This document shows, piece by piece, positions 1 through 9,659 of a stretch of DNA of 64,000 nt. The notes under the pieces are model-generated. The model did no database searches. It was given only the letters and a program-made list of their open reading frames with translations, and was not told the origin of the DNA. The translations under genes and the position numbers were made by a program. The stretch is taken from the NCBI GenBank assembly GCA_005879315.1, contig VBLC01000033.1:1-64000 (forward strand). Direction: 5' to 3'. Numbering within the stretch: position 1 is the stretch's first letter; each line of letters begins with the position of its first letter. The stretch comes from Deltaproteobacteria bacterium. GTDB lineage: Bacteria; Myxococcota; Myxococcia; Myxococcales; 40CM-4-68-19.

Positions 1-2
1 GC

Positions 3-1300
3 TCGCGCATCGCCGTCGAATGCGACGGGCAGCTCAAGACCGGCCGCGACGTGGCCATCGCCGCCCTGCTCGGCGCCGAGGAGTTCGGCTCCGCCACCGC
101 GCCCCTGGTCGCGCTCGGCTGCGTGATGATGCGCGCTTGCCATCTCAACACCTGCCCGGTGGGAATCGCCACGCAGGATCCCGCGCTGCGCAAGCTCTAC
201 GCCGGCGACCCCTCTTACGCGGTCAACTTCATGAACTTCGTCGCGCAGGAGTTGCGCGAGCACATGGCCGTGCTCGGCTACCGCACCGTCGACGAGATGG
301 TGGGGCGCTCCGAGCGCATCGAGATGCGCCGCGCGGTCGACCACTGGAAGGCGCGCAACCTCGACTTCTCCCGCATCCTCTTCAAGCCGACCGTGCCCAA
401 GCATTACGGCCGCACCTGCAAGATCGCGCAGGAGCATCGGGTCGACGAGTCGCTCGACGCGCGCGACCTCATTCCGCTGTCACGCCCCGCGCTGGAGCGA
501 GGCGAGCGCATCGAGGCGCGCCTGCCCATCCGCAACACCAACCGCGTGGTGGGCACGCTGCTCGGCTCCGAAGTGACGCGCCGCTACGGCCCCGAAGGAC
601 TGCCGGACGACACCATTTCGCTCCATTTTCGCGGCTCGGCCGGACAGAGCTTCGGCGCCTTCATCCCGCGGGGCATGACGCTCACGCTCGAGGGCGACGC
701 CAACGACTACATCGGCAAGGGATTGTCGGGCGGGAAGATCATCGTCCGCCCCCCGCGCAATGCGACCTTCGTTCCCGAGGAGAACATCATCATCGGCAAT
801 GTCGCCTTCTACGGCGCGACGGGCGGCGAGGCCTACGTGCGCGGCGTGGCGGGCGAGCGCTTTTGCGTGCGCAACTCCGGCGTTCAAGCCGTCGTCGAGG
901 GCGTCGGCGATCACGGCTGCGAGTACATGACCGGTGGCCGCGTCGTGGTGCTGGGCAGGACCGGGCGCAACTTCGCCGCCGGCATGTCCGGGGGCATCGC
1001 CTATCTGCTCGACGCGCGCTTCTGCAATCTCGAGATGGTCGCGGTGGAGGAGCTGCAAGACCCCGAAGAGATCGCGCTCGTGCGCGGGATGATCGAGCGG
1101 CACGTGCGCTACACCGGCAGCGTTCCCGGCGAGCGCGCGCTGCAGAGCTGGCCCCGCTTCCTCCGCGTCATCCCCAACGACTACCGCCGCGTGCTCGAAG
1201 CGCAGGGGCGCATGCGGCAGAGCGGGCTCTCCGCCGCCGAGGCGGAGATGGCTGCGTTCGAGGAGAACGCGCACGACGAGAGGCGCGTAAGCGGAAACTG

Positions 1301-1301
<1 letters not shown>
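3..1301 (+). CDS. gltB: Glutamate synthase large subunit, C-terminal part
   Basis: This is the last 432 codons of the large (alpha) subunit of glutamate synthase (GOGAT), which makes two glutamates from 2-oxoglutarate and glutamine. The glutaminase domain and most of the FMN barrel lie upstream of the window. Codons 39-50 carry the C-x5-C-x4-C motif ([12 protein letters not shown]) that binds the 3Fe-4S cluster. The glycine-rich GXGXG beta-helix domain follows from about codon 180 (for example [11 protein letters not shown]). The stop TGA shares its last base with the ATG of the next gene (TGATG), so both subunits are probably translated in a coupled way. The frame is open from base 3, so the entry is a 5' partial. 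No frameshift is seen. Confidence 0.95.
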
Positions 1302-2782
<1,481 letters not shown>

Positions 2783-2784
2783 GC

Positions 2785-3156
2785 TACCAGATAAGTAGTG
2801 TTCGTAGGGGTACGCCATGCCCGCACGTTCTTGCCGACCGGGAAAAATCGCGCTCGCGGCAGGGCGGCGTCAATCATCAGCTCCCCGTGCTGCCCTCTAA
2901 GGCCTTGATGAACTCTGGCCTCGAGAACTTCGCCATCACCGATCCTATTTGCTTCGCCTTGCGCCTCCAATACCGGTTGCTCGGGGACGAATAGAAACGC
3001 TCTACCCGTTATCCAGTGAAAGAACTGTTTCTCGAATAGAATCGTTAGTTGCCGGTGATACAAGACGCCAAATTCCTCGTCGTCGGGGAATTCATCGAGG
3101 AGTCCCTCAAGCGGCGATTGCGGTCTACCAGGTGCTGGATCGCTGACGTCGGCATC
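2785..3156 (-). pseudogene. Fragment of an unidentified gene, lower GC
   Basis: This 400-bp gap after gltD is clearly less GC-rich than its surroundings. On the minus strand one frame stays open from 3156 into the gap and reads like real protein (for example EGLLDEFPDDEEFGVLYHRQ, then FFHWITGRAF and GEANRIGDGEVLEARVHQ). It has no ATG or GTG at its upstream end, where a TGA interrupts it, and it runs into antisense gltD at its downstream end. I read it as a remnant of about 120 codons from a laterally acquired gene, truncated on both sides. I do not recognise the family. The plus-strand ORFs over it look like shadows. Confidence 0.4.
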
Positions 3157-3198
3157 TCACTTTAGCGCGGCGTCTTCCGGTGCTCTACACTGCGCCGC

Positions 3199-3570
3199 GT
3201 GAACGAGCTCTGCTGGATCACGCTGCAGGTCCCCGACGTCGAGCAGTCCCGCCGCTTCTGGCGCGAGGTCGTCGGGCTGGCCGAGAAGTCCTACAGCCCC
3301 GGATGGGTCGAGCTGGAGCTGAAGCCCGGCCTTTCGCTCGCGCTCCATCCCGTCTTCTACGCCAAGGCGCTCGACAAGCGCGGCTACGACCGCGGCGGGC
3401 CGGTGCTCGGCATCCGGGTGATGAACCTCGACGAGATGGGCGCGCTGGTCGAGCGCAACGGAGCCAAAGCGCTGGGCAGCGCGCACGAGATCCCCGGCGG
3501 CCGGGCGCGCGACTTCGAGGACCCCGACGGCTACGTCTTCGAGCTGGTGGAGCTTGCCGGAGCTCCCTGA
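3199..3570 (+). CDS. VOC family (glyoxalase-like) protein
   Basis: This 123-residue protein has the single-domain vicinal oxygen chelate pattern: a first beta strand with a conserved helix (WITLQVPDVEQSRRFWREVVG), a central strand, and the closing ARDFEDPDGYVFELVE segment whose Glu commonly serves as a metal ligand. VOC proteins include glyoxalases, dioxygenases and antibiotic-binding proteins, and the substrate cannot be deduced here. The start is GTG. The last 17 bases overlap the start of the downstream DNA glycosylase gene, so the two are probably cotranscribed and coupled. Confidence 0.75.
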   Translation: MNELCWITLQVPDVEQSRRFWREVVGLAEKSYSPGWVELELKPGLSLALHPVFYAKALDKRGYDRGGPVLGIRVMNLDEMGALVERNGAKALGSAHEIPGGRARDFEDPDGYVFELVELAGAP

Positions 3571-4441
3571 CGTCACCGTCTATGTCGAAGCGCTCAAGGC
3601 GCGCGTGCTCGGCGAGCCGCTCGAGGGCGTGCGGATCGCGAGCCCGTTCGTCGTGCGCACGTTCGATCCAAAGCTGGGCTCGGCAGCCGGCAAGCGCGTC
3701 GAGGACGTCTCGCGGCTGGGCAAGCGCATCGTCTTCGCGCTCGAGGGCGGGCTCTTTCTCGTCATCCATCTGATGATCGCCGGGCGGTTCAAATGGCTCG
3801 AACGCGGCGCGAAGATTCCCGCCAAGGTCGGTCTCGCCGCTTTCGATTTTCCCAAGGGCACGCTGATCCTCACCGAGGCCGCCACCAAGAAGCGCGCCTC
3901 GATCCACCTCGCGCGCTCGCTCGACGAATTCCGCCGCGGCGGCATCGAGCCGCTCGAAAGCACTCGCGAGGAGTTCGACCGGGCGCTGCGCAGCGAGAAT
4001 CACACCCTGAAGCGCGCGCTCACCGACCCTCGGCTCTTCTCCGGCATCGGCAACGCCTACTCCGACGAGATCCTGCACCGCGCGCGCCTTTCGCCGGCGC
4101 AACTGACGCAAAATGTCAGCCCGGAGGACGCAACGCGGCTCTACGAAAAGGTGCGCGAAGTGCTGCTCGAATGGACCGAACGGCTGCGCGCGCAGGCCGC
4201 AGGCAGGTTTCCCGACAAGGTCACCGCCTTCCGCGACGAGATGGCGGTGCACGGCAAGTATCGCAAGCCCTGCCCGGTGTGCGGCACCGCCGTGCAGCGC
4301 ATCGCCTACGCCGACAACGAGACCAACTACTGTCCCCGCTGCCAGACGGGCGGCAAGCTTCTCTCGGACCGCAGCCTGAGCCGCCTGCTCCACGACGACT
4401 GGCCGAAGACCATCGAGGAGCTGGAGGAGCGCCGGCGCTGA
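3554..4441 (+). CDS. Fpg/Nei family DNA glycosylase/AP lyase
   Basis: The 295-residue product is a base-excision repair enzyme of the formamidopyrimidine/endonuclease VIII family, which removes oxidised bases and nicks the abasic site. The start is TTG at 3554 because it gives the N terminus MPELPD, and in this family catalysis needs Pro and Glu directly after the removed Met. The helix-two-turn-helix part is near residues 150-170 (FSGIGNAYSDEILHRARLSP). A C-terminal zinc finger is complete (CPVC, then CPRCQTGG sixteen residues later). I cannot decide between MutM and Nei specificity. The gene overlaps the VOC gene by 17 bases. Confidence 0.88.
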   Translation: MPELPDVTVYVEALKARVLGEPLEGVRIASPFVVRTFDPKLGSAAGKRVEDVSRLGKRIVFALEGGLFLVIHLMIAGRFKWLERGAKIPAKVGLAAFDFPKGTLILTEAATKKRASIHLARSLDEFRRGGIEPLESTREEFDRALRSENHTLKRALTDPRLFSGIGNAYSDEILHRARLSPAQLTQNVSPEDATRLYEKVREVLLEWTERLRAQAAGRFPDKVTAFRDEMAVHGKYRKPCPVCGTAVQRIAYADNETNYCPRCQTGGKLLSDRSLSRLLHDDWPKTIEELEERRR

Positions 4442-4460
4442 ACCGGCTCCGTTGCACCCA

Positions 4461-4483
4461 CAGCTGTTGCGATGCAACAGCTG
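4461..4483 (+). terminator. Perfect hairpin after the glycosylase gene
   Basis: A 10-bp perfect stem (CAGCTGTTGC with GCAACAGCTG) closes on a 3-nt loop, 20 bases after the glycosylase stop. No T-run follows, so it may be a stabilising 3' end or a factor-dependent terminator rather than a classical intrinsic one. Confidence 0.4.
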
Positions 4484-4530
4484 CAACCGTTGCAGCTCGG
4501 CAAAAGCGCACTCCTTTCGTGGCGCATGGC

Positions 4531-4546
4531 TGGCACGAAGCCTGCT
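4531..4546 (+). promoter_or_regulatory. Possible sigma-54 promoter
   Basis: TGGCACGAAGCCTGCT has the GG-N10-GC spacing of a -24/-12 promoter, with one departure from the usual TTGC (CTGC). It lies about 26 bases before the start of the 54-residue membrane protein, so transcription would begin just ahead of its strong Shine-Dalgarno sequence. This rests on pattern matching at one site only. Confidence 0.3.
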
Positions 4547-4572
4547 CTTGATCGCGCCAGGAGGGACTGCAA

Positions 4573-4737
4573 ATGCGAGTGCTCCGCGAATGGGGAGTTC
4601 CTGTGGCCGTCATCGCCGCCTGGTGGTTCGCGCTGGTCTGGGTGCTTCAGGTCGCCATGGCGCCGGTGCCCGAGCGGCTGCACATGAGCCCTCCCCGGCG
4701 TCCCGTCGCCGCGAAGCTCGAGCCCCGCCACTCCTAG
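4573..4737 (+). CDS. Small single-span membrane protein (54 aa)
   Basis: This short ORF has an excellent ribosome-binding site (AGGAGGG, 7 bases before the ATG). It encodes 54 residues: a short charged N terminus, one hydrophobic span of about 20 residues (VAVIAAWWFALVWVLQVAM), and a basic Pro-rich tail. Its third codon positions are GC-rich like those of neighbouring genes. The last bases of its TAG stop overlap the stop of the convergent radical SAM gene. I know no family for it. The RBS, the transmembrane segment and the possible promoter upstream make it likely to be expressed. Confidence 0.6.
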   Translation: MRVLREWGVPVAVIAAWWFALVWVLQVAMAPVPERLHMSPPRRPVAAKLEPRHS

Positions 4738-6626
4738 CTTTGGAACGAGTCGCTGGGCTGCACTCGCTGCGGCCCGCGCCGACTGACCTTGCGCCGGGGC
4801 GGCTTGTCGGCCGCTCCGGCCATGCGGCGCGCCTTGCGGGCCAGCTCGCGGTACGGCGGCAAGTGCGGCTGCAGCAGCGCGCGCTGCATCGCTTTCTCGT
4901 CGGCGCCGCGCGGGACGTGAACCGGCTTGCCGGTGTTCGGGTGATAGCCCGAGTAATACATGTCGGTCGCCAGCGTCATCGGCGTGGGCGTGAAGTCCTG
5001 GACCTGCTGGGGGCGCCAGCCGTTCTCGGCCAGGTAGTCGGACAGCTCGACCATGTCCTTCACCTCGCAGCCGGGATGGCCGGAGATGAAGTAGGGGATC
5101 AGGTACTGCTCCTTGCCCGCCTCCGCGCTGTACTTCTCGAAGAGCTCCTTGAAACGGACGAACATCTCCTTGCCCGGCTTCTTCATCACCTTCACCACGC
5201 CGGGGGAGATGTGCTCGGGCGCGATCTTGAGATGTCCGCCCACGTGGTTTGCGATCAGCTCGCGGATGTATTCGTCGCCGTGCTTCTCGTCGGCGAAGGC
5301 CAGGTCGTAGCGCACTCCGCTGGCGACGAAGGCCCGCTTCACTCCCGGCAGCTCGCGCGCTTTCTTCATCAGCGAGAGGAGCGGAGCGTGATCGGTTCCG
5401 AATTTTTCGCAGACGGTCGGATAGACGCAGGAGGCGCGGCGGCAGACCTTGTGCCACTCCTCGTCGGTGCAGACCATCTGCCACATGTTCGCGGTGGCGC
5501 CGCCGATGTCGCTGACGATCCCCGTCCAGCCGGGAAGCTCGCGCAGCGATTCGATCTCGCGCAGCACCGACGCTTCGCTGCGCGAGGCCACGTCGCGCCC
5601 CTGGTGCTCGGTGATGCAGCAGAAGCTGCAGCCCGCCGCGCAGCCGCGCATGATGGTGACGCTGAAGCGGATCTGCTCCCAGGCGGGAATCTTCGCCCCG
5701 CCGTACATCGGGTGCGGCAGCCGCGTGAAGGGCAGCTCGTACTCGGCGTCGAGCATCTCCGTCGAGGGCGGCGGCGCAGGCGGATTCAGGTAGACCCACT
5801 GCCCGCCATGCGGCTGCGTTAGGATGCGCGCGTTGTCGGGGTTGTGCTCGAGATGGTAGAGCCGCGAGAACTCCGCGTAGACCTTCTTGTCGGCGACGAT
5901 CTCCTCGTAGGAGGGGAGCCGCACCTCTTCCCGATCGCGCTCTCCGACCAGAGCGCGAAGAGAATCGCCGTCCTTGAAGCGCACCGCGGTGCCGCGGACG
6001 TCGTTGATGCCGCAGATGTCCTCGCCGGCAGCGAGCCGCGCGGCGATCTCGAGGATCGGCCGCTCGCCCATTCCGTAGACGAGGAGATCGGCGGGGCAGT
6101 CGATGAGGATCGAATGGCGGACGCGGTCGCTCCAGTAATCGTAATGCGCGAGCCTCCGCAGCGACGCCTCGACGCCGCCGATGATCACCGGCGCGTCGGG
6201 AAATGCTTTCTTCAGCCGGCGCGCGTACACCGCCGTGGCGTAGTCCGGACGCTTGCCGGGCGCGGCGCCGGGCGTGTACGCGTCGGTCGGGCGACGCTTC
6301 CTCGAAGCGGTGTAGTGGTTGACCATCGAATCCATGTTGCCGCTCGAGACGCCGAAGAAGAGCCGCGGCTTGCCGCAGGCCATGAAGTCGGCCAGGCCGC
6401 TCTTTTCGTCCCAGCGCGGCTGGGAGACGATCCCTACCTTGAACCCTCGCGCGGCGAGCAGGCGACCGATCAGCGGCACGCCGAAAGTGGCATGGTCGAC
6501 GTACGCGTCGCCGTTGACGAGCACGACGTCGAGCTGTTCCCAGCCCCGGGCGCGCGCCTCGGCAAGGCTCACCGGCAGGAAGGCCTCGGGGCGCGCCTTG
6601 CTCTTGAGCTGCACCAGCGCGGCCAT
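4734..6626 (-). CDS. YgiQ family radical SAM protein
   Basis: The 630-residue product matches the UPF0313/YgiQ family of radical SAM proteins, whose substrate is unknown. The N-terminal part is a B12-binding-like Rossmann region (LVNGDAYVDHATFGVPLIGR). The radical SAM cysteine motif CAAGCSFC lies near residue 325 and would bind a 4Fe-4S cluster that cleaves SAM. The characteristic KIAPEHISPGV and DFTPTPMTLAT segments follow. A basic C-terminal tail of about 40 residues ends the protein. The ATG at 6626 lies about 100 bases from the divergent Pro/Ala-rich gene, so the gap between them probably holds two promoters. Confidence 0.9.
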   Translation of the reverse strand: MAALVQLKSKARPEAFLPVSLAEARARGWEQLDVVLVNGDAYVDHATFGVPLIGRLLAARGFKVGIVSQPRWDEKSGLADFMACGKPRLFFGVSSGNMDSMVNHYTASRKRRPTDAYTPGAAPGKRPDYATAVYARRLKKAFPDAPVIIGGVEASLRRLAHYDYWSDRVRHSILIDCPADLLVYGMGERPILEIAARLAAGEDICGINDVRGTAVRFKDGDSLRALVGERDREEVRLPSYEEIVADKKVYAEFSRLYHLEHNPDNARILTQPHGGQWVYLNPPAPPPSTEMLDAEYELPFTRLPHPMYGGAKIPAWEQIRFSVTIMRGCAAGCSFCCITEHQGRDVASRSEASVLREIESLRELPGWTGIVSDIGGATANMWQMVCTDEEWHKVCRRASCVYPTVCEKFGTDHAPLLSLMKKARELPGVKRAFVASGVRYDLAFADEKHGDEYIRELIANHVGGHLKIAPEHISPGVVKVMKKPGKEMFVRFKELFEKYSAEAGKEQYLIPYFISGHPGCEVKDMVELSDYLAENGWRPQQVQDFTPTPMTLATDMYYSGYHPNTGKPVHVPRGADEKAMQRALLQPHLPPYRELARKARRMAGAADKPPRRKVSRRGPQRVQPSDSFQS

Positions 6627-6727
6627 GGCGACTGCTTATAACCTCCTGCCCGATGTAGGTACATTCCATCGCTGCGTGAGGCGGGGGTGGTTCTGCTATC
6701 TTCGATCTCCTCTCGCGGAGCGCAGCC

Positions 6728-8656
6728 ATGTCCGACGCCATCGAGCCCGTTCAATCCGCGCCCCTTCCGGCGGAGGGCGCTGCGCTTTCGCGCGCGGCCG
6801 ATCCGCTCGCAGACGACTGGTCCGAAGGTCTGCGCGGGCCGGTGCGTGCGCTGGGGATTCCCGAGCCGAAGCGGTTGCAGCCGGACGAGATCGCGCCGGC
6901 AGCTCCTCCACAGCCCGCTGCGCCTGCCGCCGAAGTCGAGGCGCCCGATGGCTGGGCGGCGACCGAGGACCCGCTGCACTCGCACCCCCCGGCTGCGGCC
7001 GACTTTCGCGATACACCGCCCTCGCCCGCGCCGGCGTTCGTCGCGGAAATGCCGCCTGCACCGCCGTCGTTCGAGGCCGAGGCGCCGCCTGCGCCGCCGT
7101 CGTTCGAGGCCGAGGCGCCGCCTGCGGTGCCGTCGTTCGAGGCGGACAAGACCCCGCCGTCGGCCTCGCCGGCGTTCGTCGCTGAGGTTCCTCCGGCCGC
7201 GCCTGCCTTCGTCGCGGAGCCCGCCGCTTCGTTGGCGCAACCTCCTCCGGCAGAGCCGGCGGTCTCTTGGATCGCGCCAGCGGCCACTCCCGCGGCCGAA
7301 GCCATTCCTACGGTTCCTCAGGCCGCGGCTCCGGCGCCGCCAGCTCTCGCTCCCAGCGTCGAAGCACCGCCGGTCTGGACTGCGCCACCTGCCGCTCCCG
7401 CCGAGGAGCCGGCCACTCCCTGGAGCGAGCCGGTCGCAGCTCCGCCCTCTGCCCCAGCGGTCGATCCATGGACCGCCGCGACTCCCGCCATCGATCCCTG
7501 GACCGCCACGCCGGTCACTGCCGAGACCCAGGCTTCGGCTTGGGGCGCAGTTGCAGCGATGCCAGCGGCTCCGATCACCGCTCCTGAAGCCGCCGCTCCG
7601 GCGCCTGCCGACGCCTGGTCGATGCCTCCGCCTGTCGACTCTTCCGCGCCGGCCGCCGATCCGTGGAGCGCGAGCCCCGCGCCGGCTGCCGCCGAAGAAT
7701 GGAAAACGGAAGCGCCGAGCGACGAATGGCAGGAGATCAAGAGGGAGCCGCCGCCCGATCTCGGCGCGACGCCGGCCGCGGACTGGAGCACGCTCTCGAA
7801 AGGTCCCAACTGGGCCGCCCCGCCTCCCACCGATGCTGCTGCGCCCGCCGAAGACTCCTGGGGCGCGCCTCCGCCCGCGCTCACGAATTCGGCCTGGGAC
7901 GCTCCACCCGCCCCCGCGCCGGCTGCCGCCGCCGGGAGCGAATGGTCCCCTCCGACTGCGGCTCTCGAGGCGGAGTGGTCCCCACCGCCGCCGCCACCCG
8001 AGAGCATGCCCTCGTGGACTCCCCCGCCGGCCGCCGTTGTCCTCGAGGAATTCGAGCCGATCGAGCCAACGCCGGGCGCAGCGAAGGATCTGTTCGGATC
8101 TGTTCCGGCGGGCGGTTCGCTCGCCGGCGACGATGATCTGACGGCCGCCGAGACGCCGGCCGGGGAGGAAAAGCCGGTGGTGCTTTCCGACGACGACGCC
8201 GATCTCCTCGTTCCGATCGACGATGACTCGCCCGCGCCCAAGGCGCAGCCGCTGGCGCAGTTCTCGCCGGTTTCGCTCAGCCCGCTGGAGGTGTCCGGCG
8301 AATTTCGGGTGGCGGTGCACACTCGCGGCGGTCGGACGGTGCGCGGGTCGGTGAAGGACATCGACCTGGCAAAGTCGTCGTTCCTGCTCTCGCCCCAGGG
8401 CGGGGGCGACTACGAAACCGTCTACCACAGCGACGTGAAGGCCATCTTCTTCATGCTCGCGCCCAACGAGAAGGCGCAGCAGGGCGACGGCAAGAAAGTG
8501 CGCGTCACCTTCGCCGACGGGCGCACCGTCGACGGGCAGCGCGACGGAGGCGAGGCGAAGCACGGGTTCTTCATCGTGCCGCTCGACGCGCAGAGGACGA
8601 ACACGCGAAAGATCTACATCGCGCGCGAAGCCACCTCCGACGTCAAAGAAATCTGA
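6728..8656 (+). CDS. Pro/Ala-rich disordered protein with C-terminal beta domain
   Basis: The 642-residue product starts with about 500 residues dominated by Ala, Pro, Ser and Glu. Short tryptophan motifs recur in this region (DPWTA, PWSEP, DAWSMPPP, EWSPP), and a perfect 11-residue repeat occurs three times. This part is probably disordered. The last 120 residues form a folded domain of beta-rich sequence (FRVAVHTRGGRTVRGSVKDI ... VRVTFADGRTVDGQ), two copies of a strand-turn-strand unit that recalls small PilZ-like or DUF6982-type domains of myxobacteria. That assignment is tentative. No signal peptide is present, so it is probably cytoplasmic. A role as a tethering or regulatory protein is plausible but unproven. 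Confidence 0.7.
   Translation: MSDAIEPVQSAPLPAEGAALSRAADPLADDWSEGLRGPVRALGIPEPKRLQPDEIAPAAPPQPAAPAAEVEAPDGWAATEDPLHSHPPAAADFRDTPPSPAPAFVAEMPPAPPSFEAEAPPAPPSFEAEAPPAVPSFEADKTPPSASPAFVAEVPPAAPAFVAEPAASLAQPPPAEPAVSWIAPAATPAAEAIPTVPQAAAPAPPALAPSVEAPPVWTAPPAAPAEEPATPWSEPVAAPPSAPAVDPWTAATPAIDPWTATPVTAETQASAWGAVAAMPAAPITAPEAAAPAPADAWSMPPPVDSSAPAADPWSASPAPAAAEEWKTEAPSDEWQEIKREPPPDLGATPAADWSTLSKGPNWAAPPPTDAAAPAEDSWGAPPPALTNSAWDAPPAPAPAAAAGSEWSPPTAALEAEWSPPPPPPESMPSWTPPPAAVVLEEFEPIEPTPGAAKDLFGSVPAGGSLAGDDDLTAAETPAGEEKPVVLSDDDADLLVPIDDDSPAPKAQPLAQFSPVSLSPLEVSGEFRVAVHTRGGRTVRGSVKDIDLAKSSFLLSPQGGGDYETVYHSDVKAIFFMLAPNEKAQQGDGKKVRVTFADGRTVDGQRDGGEAKHGFFIVPLDAQRTNTRKIYIAREATSDVKEI
7051..7149 (+). repeat. Three tandem 33-bp coding repeats
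   Basis: Three adjacent 33-bp units encode the 11-residue repeat APPAPPSFEAE with few substitutions, inside the disordered region of the gene starting at 6728. Copy number could change by slippage or recombination. Confidence 0.85.
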
Positions 8657-8697
8657 AAGCGGGCCCGGAGCGCACTCGCACACCGGTGCGGATGTCG

Positions 8698-9438
8698 TCA
8701 GTGCAGGTACTTGTCCGAGCCGCGGCCCGGTTTGCCGAACGGATCGTTCTCTTTTCGCACGACCCGCAGCTTGCTCCGGCGCAGCCGCCGGTCGATCCAC
8801 CACACCTTCATCCGCAACAAGAGATTCCGCGGCGGGTGGCCGCCGGCGAAGAGCACTCCCGCGCCGAGGCCGAAGAGCTGCGGCAGGTAATCCGTCCATC
8901 TCCCCATGATCATGAAGACGACGGTGATGCCCGCCGAGATGGGCAGCATCCACCGCGCCGGCACCGGGATGAAATAGAGGAAGATCTGCGCGTCGGGCAT
9001 GAGGACCGCGAAAGCGGCGATCAGCCCCTCGAGCGACGACCAGTTCCCGAAATAGGCGTGCTGCATCACCCGCGGCGAGGCGAGCGCAACCAGCGCCGTC
9101 GCCACCGCGCCGGCCGCGCCGGTGAGAAGATAGAAGGTGACGAAACGCCGCGTGCCCCAGCGCTGCTCGAGCGACGCGCCGAGAAGCCACAGCCCGAGCA
9201 GTGCGAAGAGCAACCCGAGCGGATCGGGATTGAGAAAGGTGTACGTCAGCGGCGTCCAGATCTTGCCGTGCCAGGTCTCTTCGGGAATGAACGCCACTTG
9301 CCGCGCCAGCGCATTGCCCGACTCGCCCATCACCGCGACGAGAAGGGAGACGGCCAGCGTCGCGATACAGAGCCACTTCACCCCGCGAGTGAAGGGCGGC
9401 ACTCCGAACGTCATCCCAGGCCGGCCGCGCGGGCTCAT
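8698..9438 (-). CDS. Rhomboid-like membrane protein, probably inactive
   Basis: The 246-residue product has about six transmembrane segments and the conserved rhomboid core after the first span (WTPLTYTFLNPDP ... GASLEQRWGTRRFVTFYLL). At the place of the catalytic GxSG motif it reads GNWSSLEGL. Where the TM6 histidine is expected (usually AHLGG) it reads PQLFG. One serine could still align, but the catalytic His appears replaced by Gln, so I call it a pseudo-protease. The C-terminal 45 residues are cytosolic and very basic. It stands alone between the Pro/Ala-rich gene and the 9.5-12 kb operon. Confidence 0.75.
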   Translation of the reverse strand: MSPRGRPGMTFGVPPFTRGVKWLCIATLAVSLLVAVMGESGNALARQVAFIPEETWHGKIWTPLTYTFLNPDPLGLLFALLGLWLLGASLEQRWGTRRFVTFYLLTGAAGAVATALVALASPRVMQHAYFGNWSSLEGLIAAFAVLMPDAQIFLYFIPVPARWMLPISAGITVVFMIMGRWTDYLPQLFGLGAGVLFAGGHPPRNLLLRMKVWWIDRRLRRSKLRVVRKENDPFGKPGRGSDKYLH

Positions 9439-9458
9439 CTCCTCCCCACTCTAAGCGG

Positions 9459-9659
9459 TCAGGGCCGTGGCCGCTCGCGATAGAAAAGCGTGATCGTCAG
9501 GCAGTGGAACTCCTTGTCGGAGCTCTGGGTGACGATCTTGTCGACGATCTCCAGCTGCTGGTTGTCGTGGATCCAGCGGGTGATGTTGTCGCCCATCGCC
9601 TCGCGATCGCGGGCCAGGGTGGTGGAGAAGATCTTCATGCCGGTGAATTGCGTCGTCAT
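9459..9659 (-). CDS. Small Cse60-like protein (66 aa)
   Basis: The ATG overlaps the stop of the upstream condensing-enzyme gene as ATGA, which fixes the start and implies coupled translation. The 66-residue product has the pattern MKIFSTTLARDREAMGD ... IVDKIVTQSSDKEFHCLTIT, a helix and strands resembling the small Cse60 family first described in sporulating Bacillus. No membrane segment or cysteine pair is visible. Its tie to a metabolic enzyme by overlapping reading frames is its only functional hint. The family assignment is from memory and needs a profile search. Confidence 0.6.
   Translation of the reverse strand: MTTQFTGMKIFSTTLARDREAMGDNITRWIHDNQQLEIVDKIVTQSSDKEFHCLTITLFYRERPRP

Noticed and set aside
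480-1274. Antisense ORF of 264 codons over gltB
   Set aside because: It lies wholly within gltB; GC-rich genes leave long open frames on the opposite strand. Similar shadows occur under most genes in the window.
5229-5241. Further copy of the 18-bp REP-like motif in the YgiQ gene
   Set aside because: Only 12 bases (GATGTCCGCCCA) match, and codons there are explained by the protein sequence.
4959-6626. Fusion of the YgiQ gene with the downstream-frame 804-codon ORF
   Set aside because: The long ORF is a different frame of the same strand, and only the 630-codon frame has the radical SAM motifs.
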